Origin: Sarcophilus harrisii
Taxonomy: Eukaryota; Chordata; Mammalia; Dasyuromorphia; Dasyuridae
Assembly: GCF_902635505.1 (NCBI RefSeq)
Contig: NC_045426.1
Coordinates: 307,408,874-307,472,873, forward strand
Length of the DNA: 64,000 nt
Reading direction: 5' to 3'
A model generated the notes under the pieces. The model did not search any database. It saw only the letters and a list, made by a program, of their open reading frames with translations, and had not been told where the DNA came from. Position 1 is the first letter of the stretch. The number at the start of each line of letters is the position of its first letter. Below, in pieces: positions 1 through 11,749 of the stretch. The position numbers and the translations under genes were made by a program.

Positions 1-99
1 TTTGGCAATAATATTGTTAGCTTCTTTATTCCCACTAAATGGAAAAAAAAAAAGAAAAACAAAACTCTTATAACAAATAAGCACAATCAAGCAAAACAC

Positions 100-449
100 A
101 TACATACATTGATCATATCTGCAAATATGTGTTTCATTCTGTATCTGAAATCTGGTGATCTTTGTCAGTAAGTGGGTAGATTGCTTCATCATCAATCCTC
201 TGGAGTTGTCGAAAGTTGTTGTAATGATCAGAGATTTTAGATTTTTCAAAATTTGTTTTGTTAAAATATCTTAAATATATAAATTATTCTCTCAGTTCTA
301 CTCGCTTCCCTCTTCATTAATTCATACAATTCTTCCCAGGTTTTTTTTGAAACTGTCTCTTCCATTATTTCATATGGCAAAGTAACACTCTATAACCCAT
401 ATATCATAGTTCAATCATTTTACAGTTTATGGGTATCCCTTTTGTTTTC

Positions 450-481
<32 letters not shown>

Positions 482-745
482 GCTACAACAAAGGCTGCTA
501 TAATAATTTTTTACATATGAGTTCTTTTTTTTTTCTTTGATTTGTTTGTAGGATAGACCTGGTAGTAGTATTGTTGGGTCACAGTTTAGTGACTTTTTGG
601 GTAAAAATATAATTGAGTTTCCAGAATGGCCAAATCACTTTATAGCTACATCAATGAATCATTAGTACTCCTGGCCTTCTCACAGTCACTCCAACAATTG
701 CTATTTCAGTACTTTTTCCTATATTGTATAATACTATAAGATTGC
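100..745 (-). repeat. old L1 3' region fragment
   Basis: Diverged phrases match the antisense of the L1 ORF2 end seen in better copies here, such as the stretches around a CAAAGGCTGCTATAATAA core and GGACCTGGTAGTAGTATTG-like words. Boundaries are approximate. Poly-T and poly-A expansions interrupt it. Coding capacity is lost. Confidence 0.55.
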
Positions 746-884
746 TCTAGGAATTGCTATAAGAACTATGAAAAATAAAATATTTATTTATTGTTTGTGG
801 ACAGAAGTTAGAACTTTATGTATACAACTCTAAGGAAACAACTTTTGTTAATGTATATAAGCACCAACTCTGCTATTTATAGAC

Positions 885-1020
885 TTAGAGAATTGGGGGA
901 AACCAAGAGGTTAAATGAATTGTCTTGGGTCAGCTAGTCCGTGTATGATAGAAATATAGCTTGAACTCATAACTTCTTCCAGTTAAGGGCGCCTCTCTAT
1001 CCACTATTGCAGACTGCCTC
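885..1020 (-). repeat. CORE-SINE (MIR/THER-like) fragment
   Basis: The antisense CORE-SINE order is recognisable: a GAGGTTAAATGA-like word, then GGTCAGCTAGT, then a TTGAACTCATAACTTCTTCC-like segment and the TCTATCCACTATTGCAG end. It is old and 5'-incomplete. Confidence 0.7.
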
Positions 1021-1027
1021 ATACTTT

Positions 1028-1335
1028 AAAAAATAATAACTTTATTTTTCAAAATACATGCAAAGATAGTTTTTAATATTCACCCTTACAAAGCCTTGTG
1101 TTCCAAATTTTTCTCCCTCCCTTCCATTATCTCTCCTAGACAGAAAGTAATCCAATATAGGTTAAACATGTGCAGTTCTTCTAAACATATTTCCACATTT
1201 TTTATGCTACAGAAGAAAAATTATAGCAAAAGGGAAAAATGAGAAAAAAAAAAAAACAAGCAAGCAAACAACCACAACAACAAAGGTGAAAATATTATGT
1301 TGTGATGTCAGATAAATGGTCTTCCCTCTGGCAGT
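1028..1335 (-). repeat. L1 3' end
   Basis: The antisense 3' terminus (TTTATTTTTCAAAATACATG, then CCTTGTGTTCCAAATTTTTC) is followed by the A-rich GAGAAAAAAAAAAAACAAGC zone and GTGAAAATATTATGTTGTG. This order recurs in all L1 tails of the window. The copy is 5'-truncated. Confidence 0.75.
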
Positions 1336-1659
1336 GAGTCCAAAGAAAATGAGATAGGGAAATTCAATGGAGCTGAGGTTAAAACAGCTTAGAACAAAAT
1401 TGACCAGGTAACTTGCTTTCTAACAGAGATACTCTTTAAAACAAAAGCATAGATTGTAGTTTTATTCCTCTCATTTGGAATCTCCAGATGCCACCTGCTG
1501 GAAGGATCTACCTCACTGCACTTCCCAGAACCTAGATGACCCAATACCTTGTTAGAGGCAAAGATTTTGAATAGGAATCATCCATCACCTGTAAAGCATC
1601 TGGGGAAGTAAATGTAAAAGTACTGAAAAATCCTGAACTTCAAAAAGTTTTCAGTATAT

Positions 1660-1905
1660 CTGGATCAGGATGGCATAGTGTATATAGGATATATAATATA
1701 TATGTAGGATTTAGAATATCCTCTATATAGAATATAGGACTTAAGAATTAAGTAAATATAACTTCAACTCTGGCATAAGATACTTATTGGCTGTGAAAGT
1801 CATTAAACTCTCTCAGCCTTAGTACCCTGATCTGTAAAATGGCTATTAACATCACCTGCTACACTGGGTTGTTGTGAGGATAAAATGAGACTTCATGCAG
1901 AGGTA
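1660..1905 (+). repeat. CORE-SINE (MIR/THER-like)
   Basis: The 3' half is clear: CTCTCAGCCTTAGTACCCTG, TCTGTAAAATGGCTATTAAC and GGGTTGTTGTGAGGATAAAA. The 5' half is interrupted by an AT-rich insertion of TATATAGGATAT repeats at 1,680-1,740. Confidence 0.75.
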
Positions 1906-2214
1906 TGCTGGTGAATGTTTAACTCTCAGGAAGAAAAAACAACAGTAATAACCCCCAAAAAACCCAACTGTACGCATTAAGATTTTCTGCATTGCTTTTC
2001 TAAGTCTAGAAAATCAACAAAATTACAAAGTAAGCCCTGATGTATAGTAACTGCTGATTTCAAAGGCTAAATGTTCATAATAAAAACTTAACAATTGGTT
2101 TTTGCCTGTACAACTCTTCCCTGACTTTATGTAAAATGCTTTGAAAAACTTAAAGTTTTCTATAAGCATATATAAAATATATATAAATAAGTAAAATATA
2201 AAAAAAAACACTGG

Positions 2215-2335
2215 AAAAGCTACTGATTAGCTATGAAACCTTGGATAATCCCTTTCTGGGCTTTAGTTTTCTCATTTTAAAATAGCAGGATAGGACTAAA
2301 TTGCTTCTAAAGTCCCTTGTAAGTATAAATCAATA
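2215..2335 (+). repeat. CORE-SINE fragment
   Basis: It shows CTATGAAACCTTGGATAATC and a CTTTAGTTTTCTCATTTTAA-like segment, then a GGACTAAATTGCTTCTAAAG end typical of THER1-type elements. Diverged. Confidence 0.6.
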
Positions 2336-2429
2336 AGCTTATGAGAACTTTACTAGTGTCTTCCATTATACGAAAGTGATTGCTTTCAGTTCATCAGACT
2401 TGTTTCTGGTACAAGAGTTCATTCACAGA

Positions 2430-2562
2430 GAGAAGCATTAATGCAGTATATAGTGTAGTAGAAAGTACTCTGGCTTTAGAATCAGAAAACCTCAGTTGTG
2501 GTTTTCTTGTTCTACCATTGAGAGACTTTAGAAGATAATTTTATCTCTCTGAGCCTCAATGA
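2430..2562 (+). repeat. CORE-SINE fragment interrupted by L1
   Basis: A GTAGAAAGTACTCTGGCTTT body and CTCTCTGAGCCTCAATGAT end mark it. The element is cut at about 2,563 by the L1 tail described next and resumes after it. Confidence 0.6.
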
Positions 2563-2683
2563 TTTTTTTTAATTAAAGCTTTTTATTTTCAAAACATATG
2601 CATGAATAATTTTTCAACATTAACCTTTGCAAAATCTTGTGTTCCAAATTTCCCTCCCTTTCCCCTACTTCCTCCCCTAGATG
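2563..2683 (-). repeat. L1 3' end inserted in a SINE
   Basis: This short antisense tail begins TTTTTTTTAATTAAAGC and contains the usual CAAAATCTTGTGTTCCAAAT. The word CCTCAATGATT before it and CCTCAGTGATT after it fit a target-site duplication with one mismatch. Confidence 0.75.
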
Positions 2684-2739
2684 TGAACCTCAGTGATTGG
2701 TCCTGCCTGCAGTGAAATTCATTTCTTTCTCAAACTCTG

Positions 2740-2925
2740 TTGTGCTCCATCTCCTTCAGTTACCTTCCTGCCCTCTCCATGTCCTCTCCTGCTTACTAAC
2801 CCTCTTCTACTTTCTAGCTCCTCATCATGGTTTGATTTCATCAAATAGAGTGCAAGCCCCTTGAGAGTGGGTTTTTTCCTTCTAGTATCCTAGGTTTGCA
2901 ATGTTGGCATTATCAAGTCCTTGCC
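2740..2925 (+). repeat. possible L2 fragment
   Basis: Pyrimidine-rich text leads to GAGTGCAAGCCCCTTGAGAG, close to the L2 3' phrase 'GTAAGCTCCTTGAGGACAGG'. The rest is too diverged for certainty. Confidence 0.4.
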
Positions 2926-3059
2926 ATCTTTAAACTCCATATAGTCAATCAGTTTTCAAATGTTATTTCTACTTTCACAACTCCTATTGAATTCCTACTC
3001 TTCTTATTAGTCAAATAGTAATTGTTCTTTTTTAGTCTATCACTTCACGTTTATAAAAT

Positions 3060-3775
3060 TTTTTGAATAGTATTTTCTTCTTCCCTAAACAATTAAATGT
3101 GAAAAAAAATTTTCACATTTTAAAAAATGTTTTGAGTTCCAAATTTTGTCCCTTCCTTCCTCTCTCCCTGAGACAGTAAGCAATGTGATATAAGTTACAG
3201 ATATGCTATCATGTAAGATATTTCTGTATTAGTCATTTTGTGTAAGAAGACATGAAAGAAAACAAGGAAAGAGGAAAAAGAAAGGAAGGAAGGAAGAAAG
3301 AAAAAGAAGAAAGGAAGGAAGATAAAAAAGTATATTTCAGTCTGTATTCAGACAACACTAATTCTTCAGAGACAAATAGCATTTTCTCATCATAAATCCT
3401 TTGGGATTGTCTTGGATCATTGTATTGCTGAGAATAGTGAAGTCCTTCATTGGTTTTCATGGTAGAATATTGTAGTTACTGTGCACAGTGCTCTACTTCT
3501 GCTCACTTCACTTCATAACAATTCATGTAAGTTTTTCCGAGTTTTTCTGAAATCATCCTGCTTGTCATTTCTTATAACACAACAGTATTCCATCACAATC
3601 ATATACCAGAGCTTGTTCAGCCATTCCCCCATTGATAGGCATCGCCTTGATTTTCAAGATTTGATTTTCAAATCTTAGCCATCACAAAAAGAACTGCTAT
3701 AAAGATTTTTGTACAAATACATTCTTTTCCCTTTATATGTTCATTCTATTGTAAAAAGCCTACCAAAAGTTTTCC
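3060..3775 (-). repeat. L1 3' region
   Basis: The antisense L1 order is complete from GAGTTCCAAATTTTGTC through the A/G-rich stretch (GGAAGGAAGGAAG expansion at 3,270-3,330). It continues to CATTTCTTATAACACAACAG and AAAAAGAACTGCTATAAAG. Small translated stretches on either strand belong to it. Confidence 0.8.
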
Positions 3776-4410
3776 CTATCTCAAGCCCTTCCCTTTTCCA
3801 ATTCATCATCCATGCAACTGCCAAAGTGATTTTATACAAACAGAGGTCTGACCATTTTCCTCTTCTACTCAATAAACTCAAGTAGCTCAAGTAAAATGTA
3901 AACTTCTCTGTTTTTTAAACAGAGTGGCTTCAACCTATCTTTTCAACTTCATTATATATTATTCCCTTTCTCACACTCCATTATTTGGCCAAATTGGCCT
4001 TCTTACTATTCCTTTCACAGGATGCTCCATATCCATTTTCTGTGTTTTGTATTTGCCTTTTTCAATGCCAGGAATGCATAATTTCCTCATCTTTACCTCA
4101 TTGGATATCTTAATTCCTTCAAGACTTAATTTAGGTTTCACCTTCCACACTCTTTTCCATTATTCTTGCTACTCTTGCCTTCCCTCCTCAGACTATCTTG
4201 TACTTATTTTGTATTTATACTGTATTTATGTATGTATATATATGATATATACAATATACACATTTGTATACATGAATAAACAACACACATCTAGATTATA
4301 TATTTTATAACATATATTTATGTGTAGTTTCTTCCACAGAGTATAAACTTCTTGAAAGAGGGTACTGTTCTTTATCATTGTATCCTAGTGTTTTACTTGT
4401 TGATTGATTA
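3776..4410 (+). repeat. L2 3' region
   Basis: The layout is that of L2 ORF end and 3' UTR: CACACTCCATTATTTGGCCA, then a CTTTACCTCATTGGATATC-like segment. A short AT-rich microsatellite (4,215-4,320) precedes GAGTATAAACTTCTTGAAAG. A 128-codon open frame across it is incidental. Confidence 0.65.
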
Positions 4411-5287
4411 GCAGAAATAGAAGAAAGATTAAAAGTAGTATGTGATCAAAAGAGATCTAAAGGTAGACTCCAAGTAATCAAAGACAAGAGCCCTACCCTC
4501 TTTAGATGCCATTTAGACATTAGCAAAGATTATCCTCTGGTACAATGGAAAAGTTTCCCTGAATGAATTATCAAAAAATAGAGTCTCAGGGAGATTCCCA
4601 TGGTCAGCAAGATTCCTGACCTAAGACAACATCCTTCAATTTTCCTATTTTTTCTTATGTTTCTGAGGTGCTACTTGATCCTTGCTATTATTCTTTGTAT
4701 ACTCAGTGCTGAAATCTTAGCATTTCCCATGAGAAGTGTCTTTCTTTCACTAATCTCCATATTCAAACATCAAGAAATACAGCATGTGTTTAACAGAAGT
4801 TGCTTATTCTAAACATATTGTTTTCTTGCTAAGTAATTTGCCTTGTAAAGTTTACTGAGATTTAATGTCAATACTCTCTACATGATTCAAGCCTACAATC
4901 CTGATTCTTTAATGCTTTTATTAAAGATTGTTTAATTCAGGATATCTTAATACAAGTCTAATGTGGAAAAAGTGATAGGTTCAATTCCTGTGGATCAGTT
5001 GGATTGGCACATTTTATGTGTCTTAGACTATTTTACCTCCCAACTCCGAAGCAACCATCTTGTAAATCCATATTCTTGGTGTCTAGGATGACAGAGAGAT
5101 TGAGTATGAGTATAAATGGTTCAGCATAATGAATTCTTAATTCTATGCAAACTATTCAAAACATGAATCTACTCACAGTGTATCATCTTTATATGTATTT
5201 TGCTTTTTCCCTCAGAGAAATCATAAATTTTTGAGAGTTTGAGTGGTGTCTCATATTTAAGAAAAATAAAAATCTATGCTTGCCATG
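4411..5287. other. no gene seen
   Basis: AT-rich sequence without splice-framed coding segments or a repeat I can name. Short open frames (up to about 70 codons) have no recognisable similarity. Confidence 0.5.
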
Positions 5288-5302
5288 TAACAGGTGCTTA
5301 TT

Positions 5303-6585
5303 TATTTTTTATTAAAGCTTTTTAATTTTCAAAACATGAATGGATAATTTTTCAACATTAACCCTTGCAAAACCTTGTGTTCCAATTTTCTCCCCTTCTC
5401 CCCACCCTTTTCCCTATATAGCAAGTAATCTAATATATGTTAAACATGGTAAAAATACGTGTTACATCCAATATATGCATACATATTTATAAATTATCTT
5501 GCTGTACAAGAAAAATCAAGTCAAAAAGAAAAAAATGAGAAAGAGAATAAAATGCAAGCAAACAACAATAAAAAAGAGTGAAAATACTATGTTGTGGTCC
5601 ACATTCAATTCCCACTGTCTTTTCTCTGGGAGCAGATGACTTTTTTCATCATAAGATCACTGGAACTGGCCTGGATCATCTCATTGTTGAAAAGAGCCAT
5701 GTCCATCAGAATTGATCATTGTATAATCTTCTTGTTGGTGTGTACAATGATCTCCTGGTTCTGCTCACTTCACTTAACATCAGTTCTCTCCAGAGCTCTC
5801 TGAAATCGTTCTGCTGATCGTTTCTTGTAGAACAATAATATTCCATAATATTCATATACCATAACTTATTTAGCCATTCTCCAAATGACGGATATCCACT
5901 CAGTTTCCAATTTCTTGACACTACAAAAAGGGCTGCTACAAACATTTTTGCACATGTGGATCCTTTTTCCCACCTTTAAGATCTCTTTGTGATATAAGCC
6001 CAGTAGAGACACTGCTGGATCAAATGGTATGTACATCTTGAGAGCCCTTTAGGCAAAGATCCAAATTGCTCTACAGAATGGTTGGATCAATTCACAATTC
6101 TGTCAATAAGATAGTAGTGTCCCAGTTTTCCCACATCCCCCTCCAACATTCATCATTATCTTTTCCTATCTTCTTAGCCAATCTAAGAGGTGTGTAGTGA
6201 TACCTCAAAGTTGTCTTAATTTGCATTTCTCTGATCAATAGTGATTTAGAGCATCTTTTCATATCACTAGAAATGGTTTTAATTTCTTTATCTGAAAATT
6301 GTCTATTTATATCCTTTGATCATTTTTCAATTGGAGAATGGCTTAAATTCTTATAAATTTGAGTCAATTCTCTTTATATTTTAGAAATGAGGCCTTCATC
6401 AGAACCTTTGAAAGTAAAAATGTTTTCCCAGTTTATTGCTTCCCTTCTAATCTTGTATGCATTAGTTTTGTTTGTATAAAACCTTTTTAACTTGATGTAA
6501 TTTTTAACTTGATGTAATTGTCTATTTTTGTTAAATAATGAATTCCAGTTCTTCTTTAGTCACAAATTCCTTCCTTCTCTACATA
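5303..6585 (-). repeat. L1, 5'-truncated, with target-site duplication
   Basis: About 1.28 kb of antisense L1. The 3' end is TTTTATTAAAGCTTTTTAAT. In reverse translation there are ORF2 C-terminal words MFVAALFVVSRNWKLSG and WLNKLWYMNIMEYYCS. The far end reaches the segment before CWRGCG in ORF2. TAACAGGTGCTTATT (5,288-5,302) and TAACAGGTGTTTATT (6,586-6,600) form a 15-bp duplication with one mismatch, so the ends are well placed. The frame is broken. Confidence 0.92.
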
Positions 6586-6624
6586 TAACAGGTGTTTATT
6601 AAATACTTTTTGAATAATACTTCA

Positions 6625-6960
6625 CTTGTTCTGATTATATGCAAAAACAGTTTTCAATATTTGTTTTGTTTTAATTTGTGTTTTAAATTCTCTCTCATCT
6701 CTCTTCTTCCCCCTGAGAAAGTAAACAATTTAATTAAATCCATGTGTAATCATGCAAAATATATGTTCATATTAGTCACATAGTGAAAGAAGTCACAGAT
6801 TTTAAAAATGCTATGAAAAATAAAGTGAAATCTAGGAAACTTCAATCTGCATTCAGATTCCATCAGTTCTTTTTTTGGAAGATAAATAACATTTTTCATC
6901 AAAAGTCCTTTGGTATTATCTTGGATCACTGTAGATACTTATTTAATGGGAAACAAAGGA
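6625..6960 (-). repeat. L1 3' end, old
   Basis: A diverged antisense L1 tail: CTTCTTCCCCCTGAGAAAG, AGTGAAAGAAGTCACAGA, CATCAAAAGTCCTTTGG and TCTTGGATCACTG occur in the standard order. It lies just beyond the duplication of the previous copy, so the younger L1 landed beside it. Confidence 0.7.
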
Positions 6961-7233
6961 TTCTATTACATTCAATGAGAGATTGATGGGGTTCATTTTT
7001 TCTGATAACTACCACTTCAGCCAATGTAACCAAGGAACTGTCCAGCAATGCATCTGCTGAAAAGCTGGTTTTCTGCCTTTTTTTCTTCCAATAATTTGAT
7101 TCAATTTTTTTTTTTGGGAGGGGGGCAGTGAAATGCTGATCTAGAGCTCTGGGGGAGATATGATATTTATCTAAGATGTGGCCCCTACCCTCATGAGGCT
7201 TAGAGTTTAGTTAATGTTGTCAGAAAAGAAACT

Positions 7234-7589
7234 CACTTGGAAAGTGCCATCTACATTCAGAGAGAGAACTCTGGAGTCTGAATGTGGCTCAAAGAATAGT
7301 ATCTTCACCATTGTTATTATTGTTGTTTGTTTATTTGCTTGGTTGTTCTTCTATCTCATATTTTTCCCTTTTGATCTGATTTTTCTTGTACATCATGATG
7401 AATATGGAAATGTTGGGAAGATTTGCACCTGTTTGGACTGTATTGGATTGCTTTTTATCTTGGGAAGAAGGGAGAAATGGAGGGAGGGAGAAAAATTTGT
7501 AACACAGGGTTTTGCAGGGGGTGAATGTTGTAAACTATTTTTTCATGTATTTGGAAAAATAAAATGCTATTAATAAAAATTTTAAAAAG
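7234..7589 (+). repeat. L1 3' end with target-site duplication
   Basis: It starts in the 3' UTR region (ACATTCAGAGAGAGAACTC) and runs through TTTGATCTGATTTTTCTTG and GGTTTTGCAGGGGGTGAATG to an A-rich end. GAAAAGAAACT occurs at 7,223-7,233 and 7,590-7,600. The 119-codon open frame here is L1 3' UTR, not a gene. Confidence 0.85.
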
Positions 7590-7600
7590 GAAAAGAAACT

Positions 7601-8540
7601 TCCTGTCATCACTCCATTCCAACAAGTATCATAATATCATAAGCTTAAATCTAGAAAAGATGTTAGTATTCATCTCAAGGCAAAGCAAAGGATTCAATCT
7701 CATGTCCTTTAACTCCAAATTAAATTTAATGCAAAAGTTATTAGCATAAGATGTTACTGTATTCATTAGCATGAAACTGGGAGGCTTGTTACTCACCAAT
7801 TGTCTAACATAGTTAGACCTCCCTTGCCCTTTAGGCTATTCTAAGATGATGAATTATAAAATAAGAAAAAGACACACTCTGGAAAATCCTTATTAGTTCA
7901 TATTTCTCTCACACAAGATCAGTCATGTGTCTTTTACACAAGATAGACTTTATGGAATGTGTACCTGAAATAATCAGAAATTTGCTGATAAGAATTTTGT
8001 GTCAATATTTGCTTTTGTATTGAATTTGAATGTGGTTAGAAGATTCTTCTTTTGATAGAAAGTTAACTAAGCTTTTATGTAAACTATGACACTGGAACAA
8101 CCAATTTTTCTTTCATTTCCTATTCCATGCACATAAAATAGAATCCAAAACATGTGTTGAATGACAACAGTGTTACAATCTGCCTTATCATGTGGTATCA
8201 GTTTTTAATTATATATACTCATTGTTTAATTTGTGTAATTTCTGAATCTGATAGGCTTTTCCCCCTTTTTAATTCTTGTCTTCTTCCAATGTGTTTTATA
8301 TCTTGCTTCTATATTGTCTTCTATAGGAGAAGTTTCCTGTGGGAAAAATCCATGTATGTAAATGTTTTAATGTAACATCATGTTTATCTGGGCAGCTGAT
8401 CTAATGATTATTTAACATAAATGTCAAAGGAAGGTGAGGAAAGTGAATCCTTATCTGTAAAATGAAGAGATTAAATTTTATGATCTTTAAGATTCCTTTA
8501 TTCTATGAATCACTTGTTATAAGGGAGAGAATACTGGATT
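7601..8540. other. no gene seen
   Basis: AT-rich sequence with no feature I can name. It may contain decayed repeats. Confidence 0.4.
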
Positions 8541-8544
8541 TAGG

Positions 8545-8705
8545 ATTATAGAGCAATACTCTCATTTTAGAGATAAGAAAACTGAGGTTTAGAGTAGATT
8601 AAGTAATTTATACAAAGTCATGATGAGTAGTAAGAAATAGAGGTAGATTTTTAATTCAGGCCTTTTGATTTAAAATCCAGGATTATTTTTTATACTATCA
8701 TCTTG
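8545..8705 (-). repeat. CORE-SINE fragment
   Basis: The antisense MIR order is visible: CTCATTTTAGAGATAAGAAA, CTGAGGTTTAGAGTAGATT, then TTCAGGCCTTTTGATTTAAA and a degraded end. Confidence 0.7.
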
Positions 8706-8850
8706 CTTTCTCATCTAGAAGACCCTGGTTCACTACATGGTTCAGTTGACTACTTTAAGTCACTTTGTTTCTCTCTGCAAAATGAGGGAGTTGAATGAAA
8801 CCTTCTCTGAGGTTCTCCCTAGCTCTGTGAGTCTCTGATTCTAAATCTCT
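8706..8850 (+). repeat. CORE-SINE fragment
   Basis: GACCCTGGTTCACTAC, CTTTGTTTCTCTCTGCAAAA and TGAGGTTCTCCCTAGCTCTG follow the THER1/MIR 3' half in sense orientation, next to the antisense copy. Confidence 0.65.
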
Positions 8851-9920
8851 ACACTTGATGGTTTTTATCTATTTTATTCTCAAATTTGGAATTCTGCAGC
8901 CTTTATCTAGTACTCATTCTCATTATTTGTAGCCATACATTGACCTTCATGAAATTATAATCTAATAAATATAGTTTTATAGTTAATAGAATTCTGTATC
9001 TCCAATATATTCAAAACCTGTTTTATTTTTCCAGTTCATTTTTTCTATGAATATAGAAAATATCTGATTATAATTCTAAAAATACTCTCTTCATATACAT
9101 ATATATATAAACATATGAATATAGTTATAATATACTATAATATACTACAATCCATTGTTTTTATTTTTGCTGGACTAAGATAAATCTCCCCCCTTAATCT
9201 TTTGTCATAGGGCCAAATCTTCTATTCTTTGTTTATTTGGGTTATTTTCTTCTGGACCCTCTCCAAGTATGAGTGTACAAACTAGGCAAATTATATCATT
9301 ATAGTGAGAGTATCATGAATACAGAACACATATCAGAAGAATTATTTCTAAGCTTGTGTTACTTTTTACACAGCACAATATTCTCAACTCATTCATATTG
9401 TACTATAAAGAGAAAGTATTTGAGTATGGGTACAGTAACAGAGTGTCTATCATCTGGCAATCAATTTAGCTAAATGGAGAATAGTTCACCACCAGCAGAT
9501 TACTCTATGATCACTTTTTCTGTCCATGAAAATTCAAAACACATAGAAAGTTGCAATTGGTTTACATTAATAAAATCACATATCTTTCAAAGCATTCCTA
9601 TAATCAGTTTATAAGTAATTATAATTATGCTATCTTTCTGCTAAGTAATTTGTGACCTTGTTTCTGACCTGATTTTGTTTTCATCATCTCTCTTTTGGTT
9701 GTGACTCTGATCCTTAAACAAACTCTGCATTTGACCCCAGATTTACTGACATTTGTGGCTGTGGGACTATTTCTTCAATTTGTGGGGTCATTTTGGATTT
9801 TCCTCCTTTCACTATATTAGCAACCTTCTCTGATTGGGATCTTATTTTTGTGGGATAGATATGTTCTTCATCATCATTGAAATTATCTCCATGGCTCATT
9901 CACTAAAGAAGATAAAGGCT
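8851..9920. other. no gene seen
   Basis: AT-rich. A 61-codon minus-strand open frame at 9,714-9,899 (starting MSHGDNFNDDEEH) lies in less AT-rich DNA. I do not recognise it and saw no flanking exon signals that would make it a gene. Confidence 0.4.
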
Positions 9921-9953
9921 ATATATATTTAAAGACTACATATATATGTATAC

Positions 9954-10000
<47 letters not shown>

Positions 10001-10010
10001 AAGACTATAT
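9921..10010. repeat. (TA)n microsatellite between two copies of a short word
   Basis: An AT tract of about 55 bp sits between two copies of TATATATTTAAAGACTA (near 9,922 and 9,991). This looks like a small direct duplication flanking an expanded microsatellite. Confidence 0.85.
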
Positions 10011-10469
10011 TTTAAAATCTATGAGAATGTTGTAAAGGATGGAATGAAGCAAGACTGAAACCCAAAGCAGTAAATCATAAAGATGAGGAAGTAATACTTT
10101 TCATATATTCCAGAATACTTTTTTGTCAAACTTTTTGGATTTGTGGATCACTTTAACAAAGATCCAATGGAGCATTTACTCTTCCTAATCCTACATACCA
10201 AATGTAAAAATTACCCTACCACAACTGTCAGAAAGAAAATTAATAAATAACTCATACTTCTATACCACATTAAAGATAAAAATTTTTTATTGATTTTTTT
10301 TAACCTCATACTCACTTTTGAGTAGATTTCTGCCTAACCAGTGAGCCATACCCGATAACAGAATATAAAAGGAAAATTAAAAAAAAAAAAAAAACAATCC
10401 TATTTAAAGAAGAATTGAATAATGTACATTTTTCCAGATCTTCTCTAGGGTCAAACTTCTTTGTCATTA

Positions 10470-10775
10470 TTTGCTTGTCTTTTTTTCTCAAAAAGTACCA
10501 TGAAATCAGGTAGGTAATGCCATAATATACAAATGAGTTGGATTTAAGTGAAGAAAAGCTGTGCAAGATCATTTGTCTCACCTTCTCCTCCAGAACCATC
10601 TGGATCCAGTGGCAAGGCAGAGGTCAAGATGACTGGAGATGGCCCTGGATGAAATGGGTGACCTAGCCTTTTTAAGTTAAGGTCTTCAACAGGTCTGTTT
10701 GACTGAAGCCGCACCTATTCAGTGATTAAAATTAGGTAGTAATCGAGGCAAAGAATCTCCTCTAATCTAGAGTTC
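10470..10775 (-). repeat. marsupial SINE with ACGAAGGACA-like tail
   Basis: Read on the minus strand, a GCCATCTCCAGTCATC box and CCACTGGATCCAGATGG box lead to GGAGGAGAAGGTGAGAC. A GATTTCATGGTACTTTTTGA-like segment and the A-rich tail follow. I know this layout from marsupial SINEs that end in a motif like CGAGAACGAAGGACAAACA. The family name is not certain. Confidence 0.7.
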
Positions 10776-10788
10776 CCCCACCCCCCCC

Positions 10789-10820
10789 CATCTAAATGAA
10801 TGAATGAATGAATGAATGAA
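10789..10820 (+). repeat. (AATG)n microsatellite
   Basis: About seven AATG units follow a C-rich run at 10,777-10,790. Confidence 0.9.
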
Positions 10821-10984
10821 TCTGGGAGGAGAAGACATTCAAAATCTCTAGCAGAAATGATTGCTATTTCCATTCAATCTGAATCATTCCGGATTGAAAC
10901 AATGACCAAATGGGGCTTGGCTTAGGACATAAACCACAAGCAATCTGATTGTCATTATGATGAGATAACATATGTAAAGTGCAC

Positions 10985-11665
10985 TGCAAATCTCTCCCCT
11001 TCCATTTAGTAGTATTTTATTTTTTCCAATTACATATAAAGATAGTTTTCAACATTTATTTTTATAAAATTTTGAATTCCAAATTTTTCTTTCCTCTCTC
11101 TTTCTCCCTCCCCAAGACAGCAAGCAACCTGATATAGGTTATACATGTACAATCATATTAAATACAGTTTCACATTAGACATGTTGTGAAAGAAGAATTA
11201 AACACAAGGCAAAAGCCACAAGAAGGAAAAAAACAAAAACCAAAAAATGAAAATAGTATGTTTCAATTTGTATTCAGACTCCATAGTATTTTCTCTAGAT
11301 GTGTACAACATTTCCCATCATGAATCTTTTGGAATTGTCTTGAATCATTGCATTACTGAGAAGAACTAAGTCTATCATAATTGATCATTGCACGGTGTTG
11401 CTATTATGGTGTATAATGATGTCCTGGTTCTGCTCACTTCACTCAACATCAGTCCATGTAAATGGAAAAACCTGGAAAGCCAGATTTTTATGAAATCTGC
11501 CTGCTCATCATTACTTATAGCACAATAGTATTCCATTACATCCATATGCCACAACTTGTTTAGCCATTCCTCAATTGATAGGTATCTCTCCAATTTCCAT
11601 ATTTTGCCACCACAAACAAGATGCTATAAATATTTTTGTACATGTGGATCTTTTTACATTTCTTC
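10985..11665 (-). repeat. L1 3' end and ORF2 C-terminal remnant
   Basis: Antisense L1 from the tail (TTTTATTTTTTCCAATTACA) through the ORF2 end. Reverse translation shows WLNKLWHMDVMEYYCA and MLSEVSRTRTSLYT. The adjoining 11,750-12,640 segment is probably the same element after an internal deletion. Confidence 0.8.
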
Positions 11666-11749
11666 TGACTTCTTTTTTTCTTTCTCCTAATACTATTTTT
11701 ACTTTTTGGTTCACCTTACCTGAAGGTAAATTGTCTGTATTGTCAACAT

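Noticed and set aside
3924-4310. 128-codon plus-strand open frame
   Set aside because: It is a chance frame in an L2 3' region ending in an AT microsatellite.
7214-7573. 119-codon plus-strand open frame
   Set aside because: It lies across an L1 3' UTR bounded by a target-site duplication.
10312-10599. 95-codon minus-strand open frame
   Set aside because: It covers the tail and A-rich end of an antisense marsupial SINE.
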